Position numbers and translations under genes: made by a program | In this document: positions 53,539-62,593 of the stretch, piece after piece | Layout of the letters: each line of letters opens with the position of its first letter | Position numbering within the stretch: position 1 is the stretch's first letter | The notes under the pieces: model-generated | Databases searched by the model: none | The model's input: the letters and a program-made list of their open reading frames with translations, nothing else | Told to the model about the DNA's origin: nothing | Source: Myxococcus virescens | Lineage (GTDB): Bacteria; Myxococcota; Myxococcia; Myxococcales; Myxococcaceae | Reading direction: 5' to 3' | DNA length: 64,000 bases | NCBI RefSeq assembly: GCF_900101905.1 | Contig: NZ_FNAJ01000016.1 | Span: 115,422-179,421 of the forward strand

Positions 53539-56289
53539 TCAGAGCACCTTCACGGCCTTCACCATGTCTGGCGACAGCTCCTCATGCTGGAGGATGGAGA
53601 AGCCCAGCTTCCGGCTGATGGTCTGCATGGCACGGTTGCCCGCGAGGATGTCCGCGACGATGCGCTCCATGCCCCAGTCCCGGCCGATGTCCACCAGTCG
53701 CTTCAGCATCTCCGCGCCCAGCCCCTGCCGCTGCACCGGGTCGCTGATGAGGATGGCGAACTCCGCGTCGCGCGTGCCCCGTAGCCGCGTGAGTCGGCCC
53801 ACGCCGAGCAGCTCTCCGTCCTTGCGCTCCGCCACCAGCGCCATCTCCCGCGCGTAGTCGTTGAAGCAGATGCGGGACAGCCGCTCGTGCGCCACGCGCG
53901 TGCTCAGCTGCATCAGCCCCGCGTAGCGCAGGAACACCGTCTGCTCCGACAGCGTGCGGTGGAACTCCGCCATCTTCGGCTCGTCCTCCGGGCGGATGGG
54001 CCGCAGCAGAATCTCCTCGCCGCTGCGCAGCCGGTAGGGCGCCACGTACTGGTTCGGGTACGGCTCGATGGCCAGCTTCGGCAGCTCCGCCTCCGTCACC
54101 GAGGCCGGGTGCAGCACCACGCGCGCGTCCAGGGCCAGCAGCCGCTCGGGCGAGGCCAGCAGCGGGTTGATATCCACCTCCTTCACGAAGCGCTGCTCCG
54201 CCACCAGTTGGCTGAAGCGCACCATGAGCTGCTCCAGCGCCTTCAGGTCCACCGGCGGGCGGCCCCGGACGCCCTTCAACGCCTCGTAGATGCGCGTCTG
54301 CTCCATCATCCGCCGCGCCAGCGTGGTGTTCAGCGGCGGCAGCCCCAGCGCCCGGTCCCTGAACACCTCCACCAACGTCCCGCCCGCGCCGAAGAGCAGC
54401 ACCGGACCGAACTGCGCGTCCACGCTGCTGCCCACGATGAGCTCATAGCCATCCAGCCGCACCATGGGCTGCACGGTGACGCCGTCGAACGCGCTCCCCT
54501 GCCCCATCGCCTCCAGCCGCGTCCGGATGCCCCGGAAGGCGGCGCGCACGGCCTCCGCATCCGGAAGGTTCAGCCGCACGCCGCCCACGTCGGTCTTGTG
54601 CGTCACCGTGAGCGAGTGGAGCTTCACCACCACCGGGAAACCCAGGGCCGCGGCCTCCGCCACCGCGGCGCCCTCCGTCACCGCCAGCCGCGTCTCCACG
54701 GTGGGGATGCCATACGCGGCGAGCAGCTTCTTGGACTCGTACTCCGTCAGCAGCGTCCGCCCTTCCGCGCGCGCTGACTCCACCCACCGGCGCACCTCGT
54801 CCCGGGCGTTGCTCACCGCCTGCGCCAACGAAGGCGTCTCATACAGGCCCGCCAGGTTGTACGTGTAGCGCCACATGTAATTGAAGATGCGCGCCGCCGT
54901 GTCCGGATAGCCGAAGGTGGGGATGCCCGCATCGTTGAGGATGCGCTCCCCGGCCGCGACCTCCGAGCCGCCCATCCAGCTGGCCAGCACCGGCTTGCCC
55001 TGCAGCTTCGCGTAGGGCTTGAGACGGTCCGCCGTCTGCGTGGGCTCCGTCATGTCCTGCGGCGTGAGGATGACGAGCAGCCCGTCGCTGCCTTCGTCCT
55101 TGCCGGTGATTTCCAGCGCCTTCGCGAAGCGCTCCGGGTCCGCGTCTCCCAGGATGTCCACCGGGTTGCCGTGGCTCCACTGCGGCGGCAGGAAGGCGTC
55201 CAACGCATCGCGCGTGGACGCGCTGAGCGTGGCCAGCTCGCCGCCCCCCGACACCAGCGCGTCCGTGGCCAGCACCCCGGGGCCTCCCGCGTTGGTGAGC
55301 ACCGTGAGGCGCCGGCCCGCGGGGCGCGGCTGCCGGGCCAGCGTCTCCGCCATGTAGAAGAGGTCGGCGATGGAATCCACGCGCAGCACGCCGGTGCGGC
55401 GGAAGGCGGCGCTGAGCACCTCGTCACTGCCCGTCAGCGAGCCCGTGTGAGACGCCGCCGCCTGCGCGGCCTGCGCCGTGCGGCCAGCCTTGATGACGAT
55501 GATGGGCTTGGTGAGCGCCACCTCGCGCGCCGCGGAGAGGAAGGCCCGCGCGTCGCCAATGGACTCCATGTACAGCAGGATGGAGCGCGTCATCGGGTCG
55601 TCGGCCAGGAAGTCGATGAGGTCGCCCCAGCCCACGTCCAGCATCGAGCCCACCGACACGAAGGCGCTGAAGCCCACCGCCTCGCGCAGGCTCCAGTCCA
55701 GGATGGAGGTCAGCAGCGCGCCGCTCTGGCTGATGAAGGCCACGTTGCCCGGCCGGGCCATGGCGCCGGCGAACGTCGCGTTGAAGCCGCTGGGCGGGCG
55801 CATCACCCCCAGGCAGTTGGGGCCGATGATGCGCACCTGGGCCGCCTGCGCGATGCGGAGGATCTCCTGCTCCAGGCGCTCCCCCTCCGCCCCAATCTCC
55901 TTGAAGCCCGCGGAGAGGATGATGGCGCCCCGGATGCCCAACTCCGCGCACTCCTGGATGACGCCGGGCACCGCGTGCGCGGGCGTGACGACGACGGCCA
56001 GGTCCACCCGCTCCGGCAAGGCTCCCAGGGACGGCCAGGCCTTGATGCCCAGCACGTTGGGCCGCTTCGGGTTGATGGGGTAGACGGTGCCGCCAAAGGG
56101 GTTGCTGATGAGGTTCCACAACACGGTGCGCCCCACGCTGCCGGGCCGCTCGGTGGCCCCGACGACGGCCACGCTGCGCGGCGCGAAGAGGACGTCCAGC
56201 GGAAGCCGCGTCCGCTGCTGGTGGAGCACGTTGTAGGACGGGTCCGTCTTCGAGGTACCAGGGGCGCGCGTGTCCATGGCCTCCGTCAT
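53539..56289 (-). CDS. ADP-forming acyl-CoA synthetase/GNAT fusion (Pat-like)
   Basis: A 916-residue protein. Residues about 30-160 are a CoA-binding domain (SVAVVGATERPGSVGRTVL), 170-480 the succinyl-CoA ligase-like part with ASHTGSLTGSD (His281, the phosphohistidine position of ADP-forming acetyl-CoA synthetases), 510-720 an ATP-grasp domain (VVKLHSLTVTHKTDVGGV) and about 750-916 a GNAT acetyltransferase (RQGLGAEMLKRL). This is the order of Pat/PatZ lysine acetyltransferases. Retention of His281 suggests the synthetase half may still work. It probably acetylates acyl-CoA synthetases or other metabolic enzymes. An ATG at 56277 is an alternative start. Confidence 0.85.
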   Translation of the reverse strand: MTEAMDTRAPGTSKTDPSYNVLHQQRTRLPLDVLFAPRSVAVVGATERPGSVGRTVLWNLISNPFGGTVYPINPKRPNVLGIKAWPSLGALPERVDLAVVVTPAHAVPGVIQECAELGIRGAIILSAGFKEIGAEGERLEQEILRIAQAAQVRIIGPNCLGVMRPPSGFNATFAGAMARPGNVAFISQSGALLTSILDWSLREAVGFSAFVSVGSMLDVGWGDLIDFLADDPMTRSILLYMESIGDARAFLSAAREVALTKPIIVIKAGRTAQAAQAAASHTGSLTGSDEVLSAAFRRTGVLRVDSIADLFYMAETLARQPRPAGRRLTVLTNAGGPGVLATDALVSGGGELATLSASTRDALDAFLPPQWSHGNPVDILGDADPERFAKALEITGKDEGSDGLLVILTPQDMTEPTQTADRLKPYAKLQGKPVLASWMGGSEVAAGERILNDAGIPTFGYPDTAARIFNYMWRYTYNLAGLYETPSLAQAVSNARDEVRRWVESARAEGRTLLTEYESKKLLAAYGIPTVETRLAVTEGAAVAEAAALGFPVVVKLHSLTVTHKTDVGGVRLNLPDAEAVRAAFRGIRTRLEAMGQGSAFDGVTVQPMVRLDGYELIVGSSVDAQFGPVLLFGAGGTLVEVFRDRALGLPPLNTTLARRMMEQTRIYEALKGVRGRPPVDLKALEQLMVRFSQLVAEQRFVKEVDINPLLASPERLLALDARVVLHPASVTEAELPKLAIEPYPNQYVAPYRLRSGEEILLRPIRPEDEPKMAEFHRTLSEQTVFLRYAGLMQLSTRVAHERLSRICFNDYAREMALVAERKDGELLGVGRLTRLRGTRDAEFAILISDPVQRQGLGAEMLKRLVDIGRDWGMERIVADILAGNRAMQTISRKLGFSILQHEELSPDMVKAVKVL

Positions 56290-56559
56290 TGCGGCCGGGC
56301 TCGCCAGGGCGCAATGGCCTTCTCGTGCCTGCCCGTGGACGCCCCCCTCCCAGGTCCTCGCACGAATGGGATAGAACTGGAATAACTGCACTCCCCGTCA
56401 AGGAACCAGGAGGTGCGCCCTGCGCGTGTCACCCACATGTCGCTTCGACAGCCAGTACGTGACGCAGGTCGTTCTGACACTCGCTGACAGTTTCACTGAA
56501 CAAAACTTCACCGGTAGGCAAGCATCCCACGGCCCGCCCGGTGTATACGGGGCGCCTCT

Positions 56560-57177
56560 ATGACTCCTTCCGAGAAGCTCGTTTTCAACCAGACCGTCGA
56601 GGCGCTCTTCGTGCGCGCCCTCGAGAACCGCCTCACCCCGGCGTGCCGTGAGCACCTGCGCCGGGCGGGGTTGGAGCTCGACCAGAAGTTGGAGCGGGCC
56701 TACACCCTGGAGCAGTGGAAGGAGTTCCTCCGAATCGCCGCTGGCCACGTCTACGGCGGCGTCCCCGCCGAGGCGGCCTACTACTCGCTGGGCGAGCGGT
56801 TCATGGACGCGTACTTCGGCACCTTCTTCGGCCGGGCCCTGCTGGGCGTCGTCCGGCTGGCCGGGCCCCGGCGGATGCTGCTTCGCGCGGGCATGGGCTT
56901 TCGCGCCGGCAACAACTTCAGTGTGGTCGAAATCGTCGAGCGCAGCCCCACTTCGGTGGAGCTGCGGATGAATGACGTGCTGGCGGACCTGCCCACCTTC
57001 TCCGCCGGCCTGTTGGCACGCGCGGTGGAGCTGTGCGGTGGGTGGCGGGTGGTCAGCATCCCCGAGGAGTTCGACGGCACCGCGGCCACCTTCCACATCC
57101 GCTGGTCCGAGGCGCCAGCCGAGGCCGCCCTCAGCGCCACGGATGACGACTCGGGCGCGTCCCGGCCTCGCGCGTAG
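56560..57177 (+). CDS. DUF2378 (Myxococcus paralogous family) protein
   Basis: A 205-residue protein of the DUF2378 family (TIGR02265), which is strongly expanded in myxobacteria. It has FNQTVEALFVRAL, RAGLDLD-like RAGLELDQKLERAYTLEQW, YYSLGERFMDAYFGTFFG and NNFSVVEIVERSPTSVELRM. The function of the family is unknown. No signal peptide or membrane span is seen. The gene is divergent from the CoA-ligase/GNAT gene. Confidence 0.9.
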   Translation: MTPSEKLVFNQTVEALFVRALENRLTPACREHLRRAGLELDQKLERAYTLEQWKEFLRIAAGHVYGGVPAEAAYYSLGERFMDAYFGTFFGRALLGVVRLAGPRRMLLRAGMGFRAGNNFSVVEIVERSPTSVELRMNDVLADLPTFSAGLLARAVELCGGWRVVSIPEEFDGTAATFHIRWSEAPAEAALSATDDDSGASRPRA

Positions 57178-57183
57178 CCTCCC

Positions 57184-57223
57184 CTGCGCGCCCCGTGGCG
57201 CTTCGCCACGGGATGCCGCGCAG
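57184..57223. terminator. Strong nested hairpin
   Basis: An inner 9-bp perfect stem (CCCGTGGCG/CGCCACGGG, 3-base loop) sits inside an outer 7-bp stem (CTGCGCG/CGCGCAG). It begins 6 bases after the DUF2378 stop and is the best terminator candidate in the window. Confidence 0.6.
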
Positions 57224-57369
57224 CACGCCACGCTCGCAAGGCAGCCGAGCGTGGCCACGGGGCCACACGGCGGCCCGCGTCTCAGAGGGAACCGCGCGGC
57301 GTCACGGCGGCGCGGCGCTGCTGGCATCGCGGCTGCAATCCCATGCGGCATCCCTCGGAGGATGGACGC

Positions 57370-58164
57370 ATGAGCAACCCTGAAGTGGTGACGAAGTCCC
57401 AGCGCCGGATGCACTGGGGCGTGGGCGTGGCGGCGCTGGTGATGCTGTTCGCGGGCGTGGGCACGTGGCTGGTGCTGCGCCAGTCGGCGACGGCGCTGCC
57501 GCATCCGTCCATGGCGGTCATCCCCAAGCCGTCCCACCCCGGATTGGCGCCGCGGTCAGAGCCGCCGCTGCCCTCCTCCGCGGAGATGGACGCGCAGCTG
57601 CGCACACGGCTCGCTCGGGCGTCGCTCATGCCGGAGTTCGCCACGTGGCTGAAGGAGCAGGACCTGCTGCGCCGCTTCGTCACCGTCGTGGGCAACGTGG
57701 CCCAGGGTGACAGCCCCCGCGAGGCGGTGAGCTTCCTCGCGCCGGCCGGCACCTTCGAGGCACGCCGCAAGGCCGGCAAGCTCGTCATCGAAAAGCAGAG
57801 CTACGCGCGCTACGACGTCATCGGCAAGGTGGTGGGCTCGCTCGACATGGGCGTGCTGGTGTCCACCTACCGCGAGGTGCGTCACCTGGCCGAGCGCCTC
57901 CACAGGGAGACGGCTCGCCCCGGAAGCACCTTCGACGCCACGCTCCACCTCGCCTTCGAGCAGGTGCTCGCGGTCCCTGTCATCGACGGTGACATCGAGG
58001 TGGTCCCCATGGGCGCGATGTTCGTCTACGCCGACCCGAAGCTCGAAGGGCTGACGGCCGCGCAGAAGCACCTCCTGCGGATGGGGCCGCAGAACCTCCG
58101 CCGCATCCAGGGCAAGGTGCGAGAGGCGTCCCAACAGCTCACCCAGCAGGCGTCCCGCCGCTGA
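57370..58164 (+). CDS. Membrane-anchored DUF3014-like protein
   Basis: A 264-residue protein with one membrane span near the N-terminus (GVGVAALVMLFAGVGTWLVL) and a Pro-rich linker. The periplasmic part has FATWLKEQDLLRRFVTVVGNVAQGDSPREAV-type and SYARYDVIGKVVGSLD segments, fitting the DUF3014 family of gammaproteobacteria and myxobacteria. Its function is unknown. GGAGG lies 8 bases upstream of the ATG at 57370. Confidence 0.75.
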   Translation: MSNPEVVTKSQRRMHWGVGVAALVMLFAGVGTWLVLRQSATALPHPSMAVIPKPSHPGLAPRSEPPLPSSAEMDAQLRTRLARASLMPEFATWLKEQDLLRRFVTVVGNVAQGDSPREAVSFLAPAGTFEARRKAGKLVIEKQSYARYDVIGKVVGSLDMGVLVSTYREVRHLAERLHRETARPGSTFDATLHLAFEQVLAVPVIDGDIEVVPMGAMFVYADPKLEGLTAAQKHLLRMGPQNLRRIQGKVREASQQLTQQASRR

Positions 58165-58209
58165 GGCGGCTACCGCCTGCCTTCGCCAGCGCGCGTCACC
58201 CGCGCTGGC
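58164..58209. terminator. Tandem terminator hairpins
   Basis: Two hairpins follow the DUF3014-like gene: AGGCGG/CCGCCT with a 3-base loop right at the stop codon, then a perfect 9-bp stem GCCAGCGCG/CGCGCTGGC with a 7-base loop at 58185-58209. Confidence 0.55.
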
Positions 58210-58408
58210 CCTGGCAGGATGCAACGGGGGCCATGCAGATTGCGGCGCTTCGCCATGGGGTTTGTGCCTCCGCGCAGAGGCACGAGCCGAGGGGCACGGG
58301 CGTTGCTATCGGAGGAGCTTTCCTCCGGGACGAAGCGCTGCCAGGCGGCGTGGAGGCCCGGCAAGCACCGGAGCCCCCGCGCCGGTGTCGCCCCTGCCTC
58401 CCGTGTTC

Positions 58409-60523
58409 ATGCGCCTGCCTGTCCTCCCCATGCTGCTGCTGTGTCTGATGCTCTCCGGCGTCATCGCGGGCGTCCTGCACTTCATGCAGCGCGATCGGCA
58501 GGCGCTGGTGGACCAGATGGCCCGCGAGCGACAGGCGCAGCTGCTGGAGGCGGTGCGCGGCGTCTCCGCCGCCCTGGAGAGCGCGGAGGAGGACCTGCGC
58601 TTCGCGGGCGAGCTGCTGGCCCAGCCGGGCACCGCCGAGGAGCACCGGCGCGAGATGCGCGCCCTGCTGGAGGCGGTGGGTCAGTACAAGGCCATCCTCG
58701 TCTTCGGAACGGATGGGCAGGAACGGCTCCGACTGGTGGACCGGCGCAGCGCGGCGGCGATGACGCACCAGTTCACCGCGGAGGACCTGGCCCTCACCGT
58801 GGAGCAGGCCCGCAGTCATCCGCCGGGCCACGTCATCTCATCCCCGCCCCTTCCCCGGGCCCAATCGGGCTGGCTGCGCGCCTTCGCCACCGCGTTGCCG
58901 GAGGACGCGCAGGACAGTGGCGGCGTCGTCGTGGTGCTGGTGGACGCAGAGCCGCGCTTCGCTCCGCTGAAGCTGCTCGCGTCGGATTCGGAGACGCAGC
59001 TGCTGGTGCTGGGAGTCCATGGAACGCCGACGGCGTTGACCCACCCGAACCTGGCGGACAGGTACCGGCGGCTGGACACCGACGGCCACCAGACGCCCGG
59101 CCTCGCGGCGCTGGCGCGGGCGCTTCGCGCGGGTGAGTCGGGCACGCGCATCATCGAGCGCAAGGAGGCCGCCCGCCTCGGCCTGGGCGACTCGGAGGTG
59201 GTGGCCACCTTCAGCCCGGTGCGGTTCAAGAATGGCGCGGCCTGGCCGGTGGCGACGCTCGCGTCGACGCGCGTGCTCCGGAGCCATGAGCGCGGCCTCG
59301 TGCTGCGCCTGTCGCTCGCGGCGGTGCTCGTCTCCGGGTTCCTCATCGCCTTCGGTGTGTACGTGGTGCTCGCGCGCAGCCGGGCGGAAGCCCTGCGGGA
59401 CAGCCAGCTCCATGCGCAGCGGCTGGCGCACCTGCACGACAAGACGCAGAAGATTCTCGACAACATCCCCACCGGGGTCCTGGCGCTCTCCTCCACCCGG
59501 CACATCTCCGCCGCCAACCGCGCGCTGAGCGCCCGCATGCCGGCGGACGTCGTGGGCCAGCCCCTGACGGCGGCCTTTCCCCACGCCCAGGCCCCCGTCA
59601 TCCAGCGACTGGAGGACCTGGTTCACGCGGCCACGAGCGACGGCCGGGTGCGCAGCCTCCACGGTGAACCGCTCTGCCTCTTCGAAGAGCCCGGCCAGTA
59701 CAACGTCCACGCGGTGCCGCTGGAGCCGAACACGCCGGAGGTCCATACGCTGGTCGTCCTCGAGGACCTGAGCAGCCTGCGCGCGCTGGAAGGACAGCTG
59801 CTGCGCGCGGAGAAGCTGGCCACGGTGGGCGTGTTGGCGGCGGGCATCGCCCATGAGATTGGCACGCCGCTGGGCATCGTCCGCGGCCGGGCCGAGTACG
59901 TGCAGGAGAAGCTGGGACGCGAGCACCCCCAGGCGGCCGGCCTGGGCACCATCGTCGGTCAGATAGACAGGGTGAGCCGGACGCTGCGCCAGCTGCTCGA
60001 CTTCTCCCGGCTCCAACCAGCGGATGCGCAGGCGGTCCCACTGGAGCCCCTGGTGCACAGCGTGCGGGAGTTGCTGTGGATGGAGGCCGAGCGGCGGCGC
60101 CTGAAGCTGGAGGTGACGGTCACCTCGCCCGTGCCCGCGGTGGCGGCCGACCCCGACCAGTTCCAGCAGGTGCTCATCAACCTGGTGCTCAACGCGTGTG
60201 ACGCGTGCGGGGCCGGCGGACGCGTCCGGCTGAGCGCGAGCATGGACACCGGAGACGCCCCGGGCGCCTGGGGCATGGTGCGCGTGGACGTCGAGGACAA
60301 CGGCTGCGGTATCGCCCCCCACCACGTCCACCAGGTCTTCGACCCTTTCTTCACCACCAAGAAGCGCGGCCAGGGCACCGGACTGGGCCTGACGATGGTG
60401 GCGCACATCGTGCGCAACCACGGAGGCCGCATCGAACTGGACAGCGCGCCAGAGCGAGGCACCCGCGTCACCGTGCGCTGGCCCGCCGCGGCGCCCGCCG
60501 GAGAGGAGCGACATGTCGTCTAG
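58409..60523 (+). CDS. Membrane sensor histidine kinase of the NtrB type
   Basis: A 704-residue protein. Two membrane spans (about residues 5-22 and 300-322) enclose a periplasmic sensor domain of about 270 residues. A PAS-like domain follows (ILDNIPTGVLALSS), then the phospho-acceptor motif GIAHEIGTPLG with His482, and the ATPase boxes NLVLNACDAC (N), DNGCGI and GQGTGLGL (G). The H-box form is typical of NtrB-like kinases that pair with sigma-54 regulators. The gene overlaps the following regulator gene by 11 bases. I chose the ATG at 58409 because it begins a normal membrane segment; the upstream frame is Arg/Pro-rich. Confidence 0.9.
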   Translation: MRLPVLPMLLLCLMLSGVIAGVLHFMQRDRQALVDQMARERQAQLLEAVRGVSAALESAEEDLRFAGELLAQPGTAEEHRREMRALLEAVGQYKAILVFGTDGQERLRLVDRRSAAAMTHQFTAEDLALTVEQARSHPPGHVISSPPLPRAQSGWLRAFATALPEDAQDSGGVVVVLVDAEPRFAPLKLLASDSETQLLVLGVHGTPTALTHPNLADRYRRLDTDGHQTPGLAALARALRAGESGTRIIERKEAARLGLGDSEVVATFSPVRFKNGAAWPVATLASTRVLRSHERGLVLRLSLAAVLVSGFLIAFGVYVVLARSRAEALRDSQLHAQRLAHLHDKTQKILDNIPTGVLALSSTRHISAANRALSARMPADVVGQPLTAAFPHAQAPVIQRLEDLVHAATSDGRVRSLHGEPLCLFEEPGQYNVHAVPLEPNTPEVHTLVVLEDLSSLRALEGQLLRAEKLATVGVLAAGIAHEIGTPLGIVRGRAEYVQEKLGREHPQAAGLGTIVGQIDRVSRTLRQLLDFSRLQPADAQAVPLEPLVHSVRELLWMEAERRRLKLEVTVTSPVPAVAADPDQFQQVLINLVLNACDACGAGGRVRLSASMDTGDAPGAWGMVRVDVEDNGCGIAPHHVHQVFDPFFTTKKRGQGTGLGLTMVAHIVRNHGGRIELDSAPERGTRVTVRWPAAAPAGEERHVV

Positions 60524-61886
60524 AGCCAGGGTCCTCGTCGTCGACGACCACGTCGAGATGGGGCAGATGTTGAAGGAACCGCTGACGGACGACGGCTACA
60601 AGGTCGACATCGCCACCGGCGGCGCGGATGCCATCGCCCAGCTGCGCGCGCGCGTCTACGACGCGGTGCTGTGCGACCTGCGCATGCAGGACGTGGACGG
60701 CTTCGACGTGCTCGACGCCGCGCGCAAGCTGGACCCGGACCTGCCCGTGGTGATGATGACGGCCTTCGGCGGCGTGGAGAGCGCCGTGGAGGCGATGAAG
60801 CGCGGCGCGTTCCACTACTTCACCAAGCCCTTCCGGCTGGACGAGGTGCGCCTGTCACTTGAGCGCGCGCTGGAGCAGCGCCGCCTGCGCACCGAGCACC
60901 GCACGCTCAAGCAGCAGGCCGCGGACCGTGGGGGCCTGGGCGCCCTGGTGGGCAGCAGCGCCGCGATGCGCGACCTCTACGCGTTGATTGAGCGGGTGGC
61001 GTGGTCCGGCGCCCCGGTGCTGGTGCGCGGCGAGAGCGGCAGCGGCAAGGAGCTGGTCGCCCGGGCTTTGCACTTCGAGGGCACCCGGCGCGCGGGGCCC
61101 TTCGTGGCCGTCAACTGCACCGCGCTGCCACACGCGCTTCTGGAGAGTGAGCTGTTCGGCCACGTCAAAGGCGCCTTCACCGGCGCCACCACGGCCCGGC
61201 GTGGCCTCTTCGTGGAGGCGGACGGCGGCACGCTGTTCCTGGACGAGATTGGCGACATGGCCCCCGAGCTCCAGGCCCGACTGCTCCGCGTGCTGGAGGA
61301 CGGCGAGGTGCGGGCCGTGGGCGCGGACGGCTCGCGCACGGTGGATGTGCGGGTGGTGGCCGCGACGCACCAGGACCTGGAGACGCGCGTCAAGGAAGGC
61401 CGCTTCCGCGCGGACGTCTTCTACCGGCTCAACGTCGTCACGCTGCGGCTGCCGCCCCTGCGCGAGCGCCGCGAGGACATCCCCGCACTCATCGAGCACT
61501 TCCTCCAGCAGGCCAAGGCGCGCAATCCGCGCTCCGTCGTGCAGCGGTTCTCCCCGGAGACGCTGGCAGCGCTGGGGGCCCTGCCCTGGGCGGGCAACGT
61601 GCGCGAGTTGGAGAACCTGGTGCAGCGGCTGGTCGTGCTCGGCTCGACGGAGGTGGTGGATCTGCCACAACTGCGCCCCCACTTGCCTTCGGACACCAGC
61701 CAGGAGAACCACCCGCTGGCCGCGGCACAGCGCACCATCATCCCCCTGCGGCAGCTGGAGACGGAGTACATCGCCTGGGCCGTGGCCCGCTGCGGGGGAA
61801 ACAAGACGAAGGCGGCCGAGCTGCTCGGCATCGACGTCTCCACCATCCACCGGCGCGAGCGCGCGGAAGGCAATCCGCAACGCTGA
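60513..61886 (+). CDS. NtrC-family sigma-54-dependent response regulator
   Basis: A 457-residue protein with a complete domain set. The receiver has VVDDH and the phospho-acceptor Asp55 in CDLRM. The AAA+ domain has Walker A GESGSGKE (173-180), GAFTGA (220-225) for sigma-54 contact, Walker B GGTLFLDEIGD and the R-finger region. A Fis-type helix-turn-helix is at the end (KTKAAELLGIDVSTIHRR). It activates sigma-54 promoters when phosphorylated by the overlapping kinase. GAGGAG lies 4 bases upstream of the ATG. Its targets are unknown. Confidence 0.95.
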   Translation: MSSRARVLVVDDHVEMGQMLKEPLTDDGYKVDIATGGADAIAQLRARVYDAVLCDLRMQDVDGFDVLDAARKLDPDLPVVMMTAFGGVESAVEAMKRGAFHYFTKPFRLDEVRLSLERALEQRRLRTEHRTLKQQAADRGGLGALVGSSAAMRDLYALIERVAWSGAPVLVRGESGSGKELVARALHFEGTRRAGPFVAVNCTALPHALLESELFGHVKGAFTGATTARRGLFVEADGGTLFLDEIGDMAPELQARLLRVLEDGEVRAVGADGSRTVDVRVVAATHQDLETRVKEGRFRADVFYRLNVVTLRLPPLRERREDIPALIEHFLQQAKARNPRSVVQRFSPETLAALGALPWAGNVRELENLVQRLVVLGSTEVVDLPQLRPHLPSDTSQENHPLAAAQRTIIPLRQLETEYIAWAVARCGGNKTKAAELLGIDVSTIHRRERAEGNPQR

Positions 61887-61975
61887 CCTGGGCACGCTGC
61901 AATGGTGCGCGGGCCACGGTTGAGATGTCTCAGAGGGATGGGAGCACGGCACGGGCCTTGTAGATGACACAAGGC

Positions 61976-62509
61976 ATGAACCGAACCCTCCTGTCCCTCC
62001 TCGCCGCGGTCAGTCTGGTTGGTTGCGCCTCGAAGCCCAAGACATCCTCCGTCACGGACAACCTGCCGGACCGGCAGCACAGCCCCACCGCCACGGCGGC
62101 AACGTCCCACCGGACCTCCGATGAAGACGAGGACGCGTCCCGCCGGGCCATGAGCCCGCTGTCCGCCGACCCGGTGTACTTCGAGCTCGACTCGGCCACG
62201 CTGCGGCCCGAGTCGCGCGACATGCTCGCGCAGCTCGCCACGGGCCTGCGGGAGCGGCCCCTGACGCGAGTGACGGTGTCGGGCCACACCTGCGAGCTGG
62301 GGACCACGGAGTACAACATCGCGCTGGGCCACCGGCGCGCGGCGGTGGTGCGCGACTACCTGCGCAACCTGGGCGTGGAGCCCAAGCAGCTCTCCATCGT
62401 CTCCTACGGCGAGGAGCGGCCACTGACCGACACCCAGACGGAAGAGGCGTTCCGCAAGAACCGCCGCGCGGAGTTCACGTTCTCCTCCAAGGAGCAGGCC
62501 ACACGCTGA
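61976..62509 (+). CDS. OmpA-family peptidoglycan-binding lipoprotein (Pal-like)
   Basis: A 177-residue lipoprotein with lipobox LVGC (Cys17). A flexible Ser/Thr/Asp-rich linker leads to an OmpA/MotB domain at about 65-172 (VYFELDSATLRPESR, SGHTCELGTTEYNIALGHRRA, YGEERP). The binding Asp and Arg are present: ALGHRRAAVV and NRRAEF. It should anchor the outer membrane to peptidoglycan. It follows the regulator gene by 89 bases. An ATG at 61964 is an alternative start. Confidence 0.85.
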   Translation: MNRTLLSLLAAVSLVGCASKPKTSSVTDNLPDRQHSPTATAATSHRTSDEDEDASRRAMSPLSADPVYFELDSATLRPESRDMLAQLATGLRERPLTRVTVSGHTCELGTTEYNIALGHRRAAVVRDYLRNLGVEPKQLSIVSYGEERPLTDTQTEEAFRKNRRAEFTFSSKEQATR

Positions 62510-62560
62510 GCCGCAGGAAGTCTGTCGGGCCTCCCCGGTACGCTGTTCCCGGAATGCGCT

Positions 62561-62573
62561 CCGGTAACACCGG
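62561..62573. promoter_or_regulatory. 5-bp inverted repeat before the AbiEi-like gene
   Basis: CCGGT and ACCGG flank a 3-base spacer, 21 bases before the ATG at 62594. AbiEi antitoxins bind inverted repeats in their own promoters, so this could be an operator, though it is short. Confidence 0.2.
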
Positions 62574-62593
62574 GCGCTGGGGAGGGATGGGGA

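Noticed and set aside
61947..61962. Sigma-54-like promoter CGGCACG-N4-TTGTA before the OmpA-family gene
   Set aside because: The essential GC at -12 is GT, and the start of transcription would fall only about 4 bases before the ATG.
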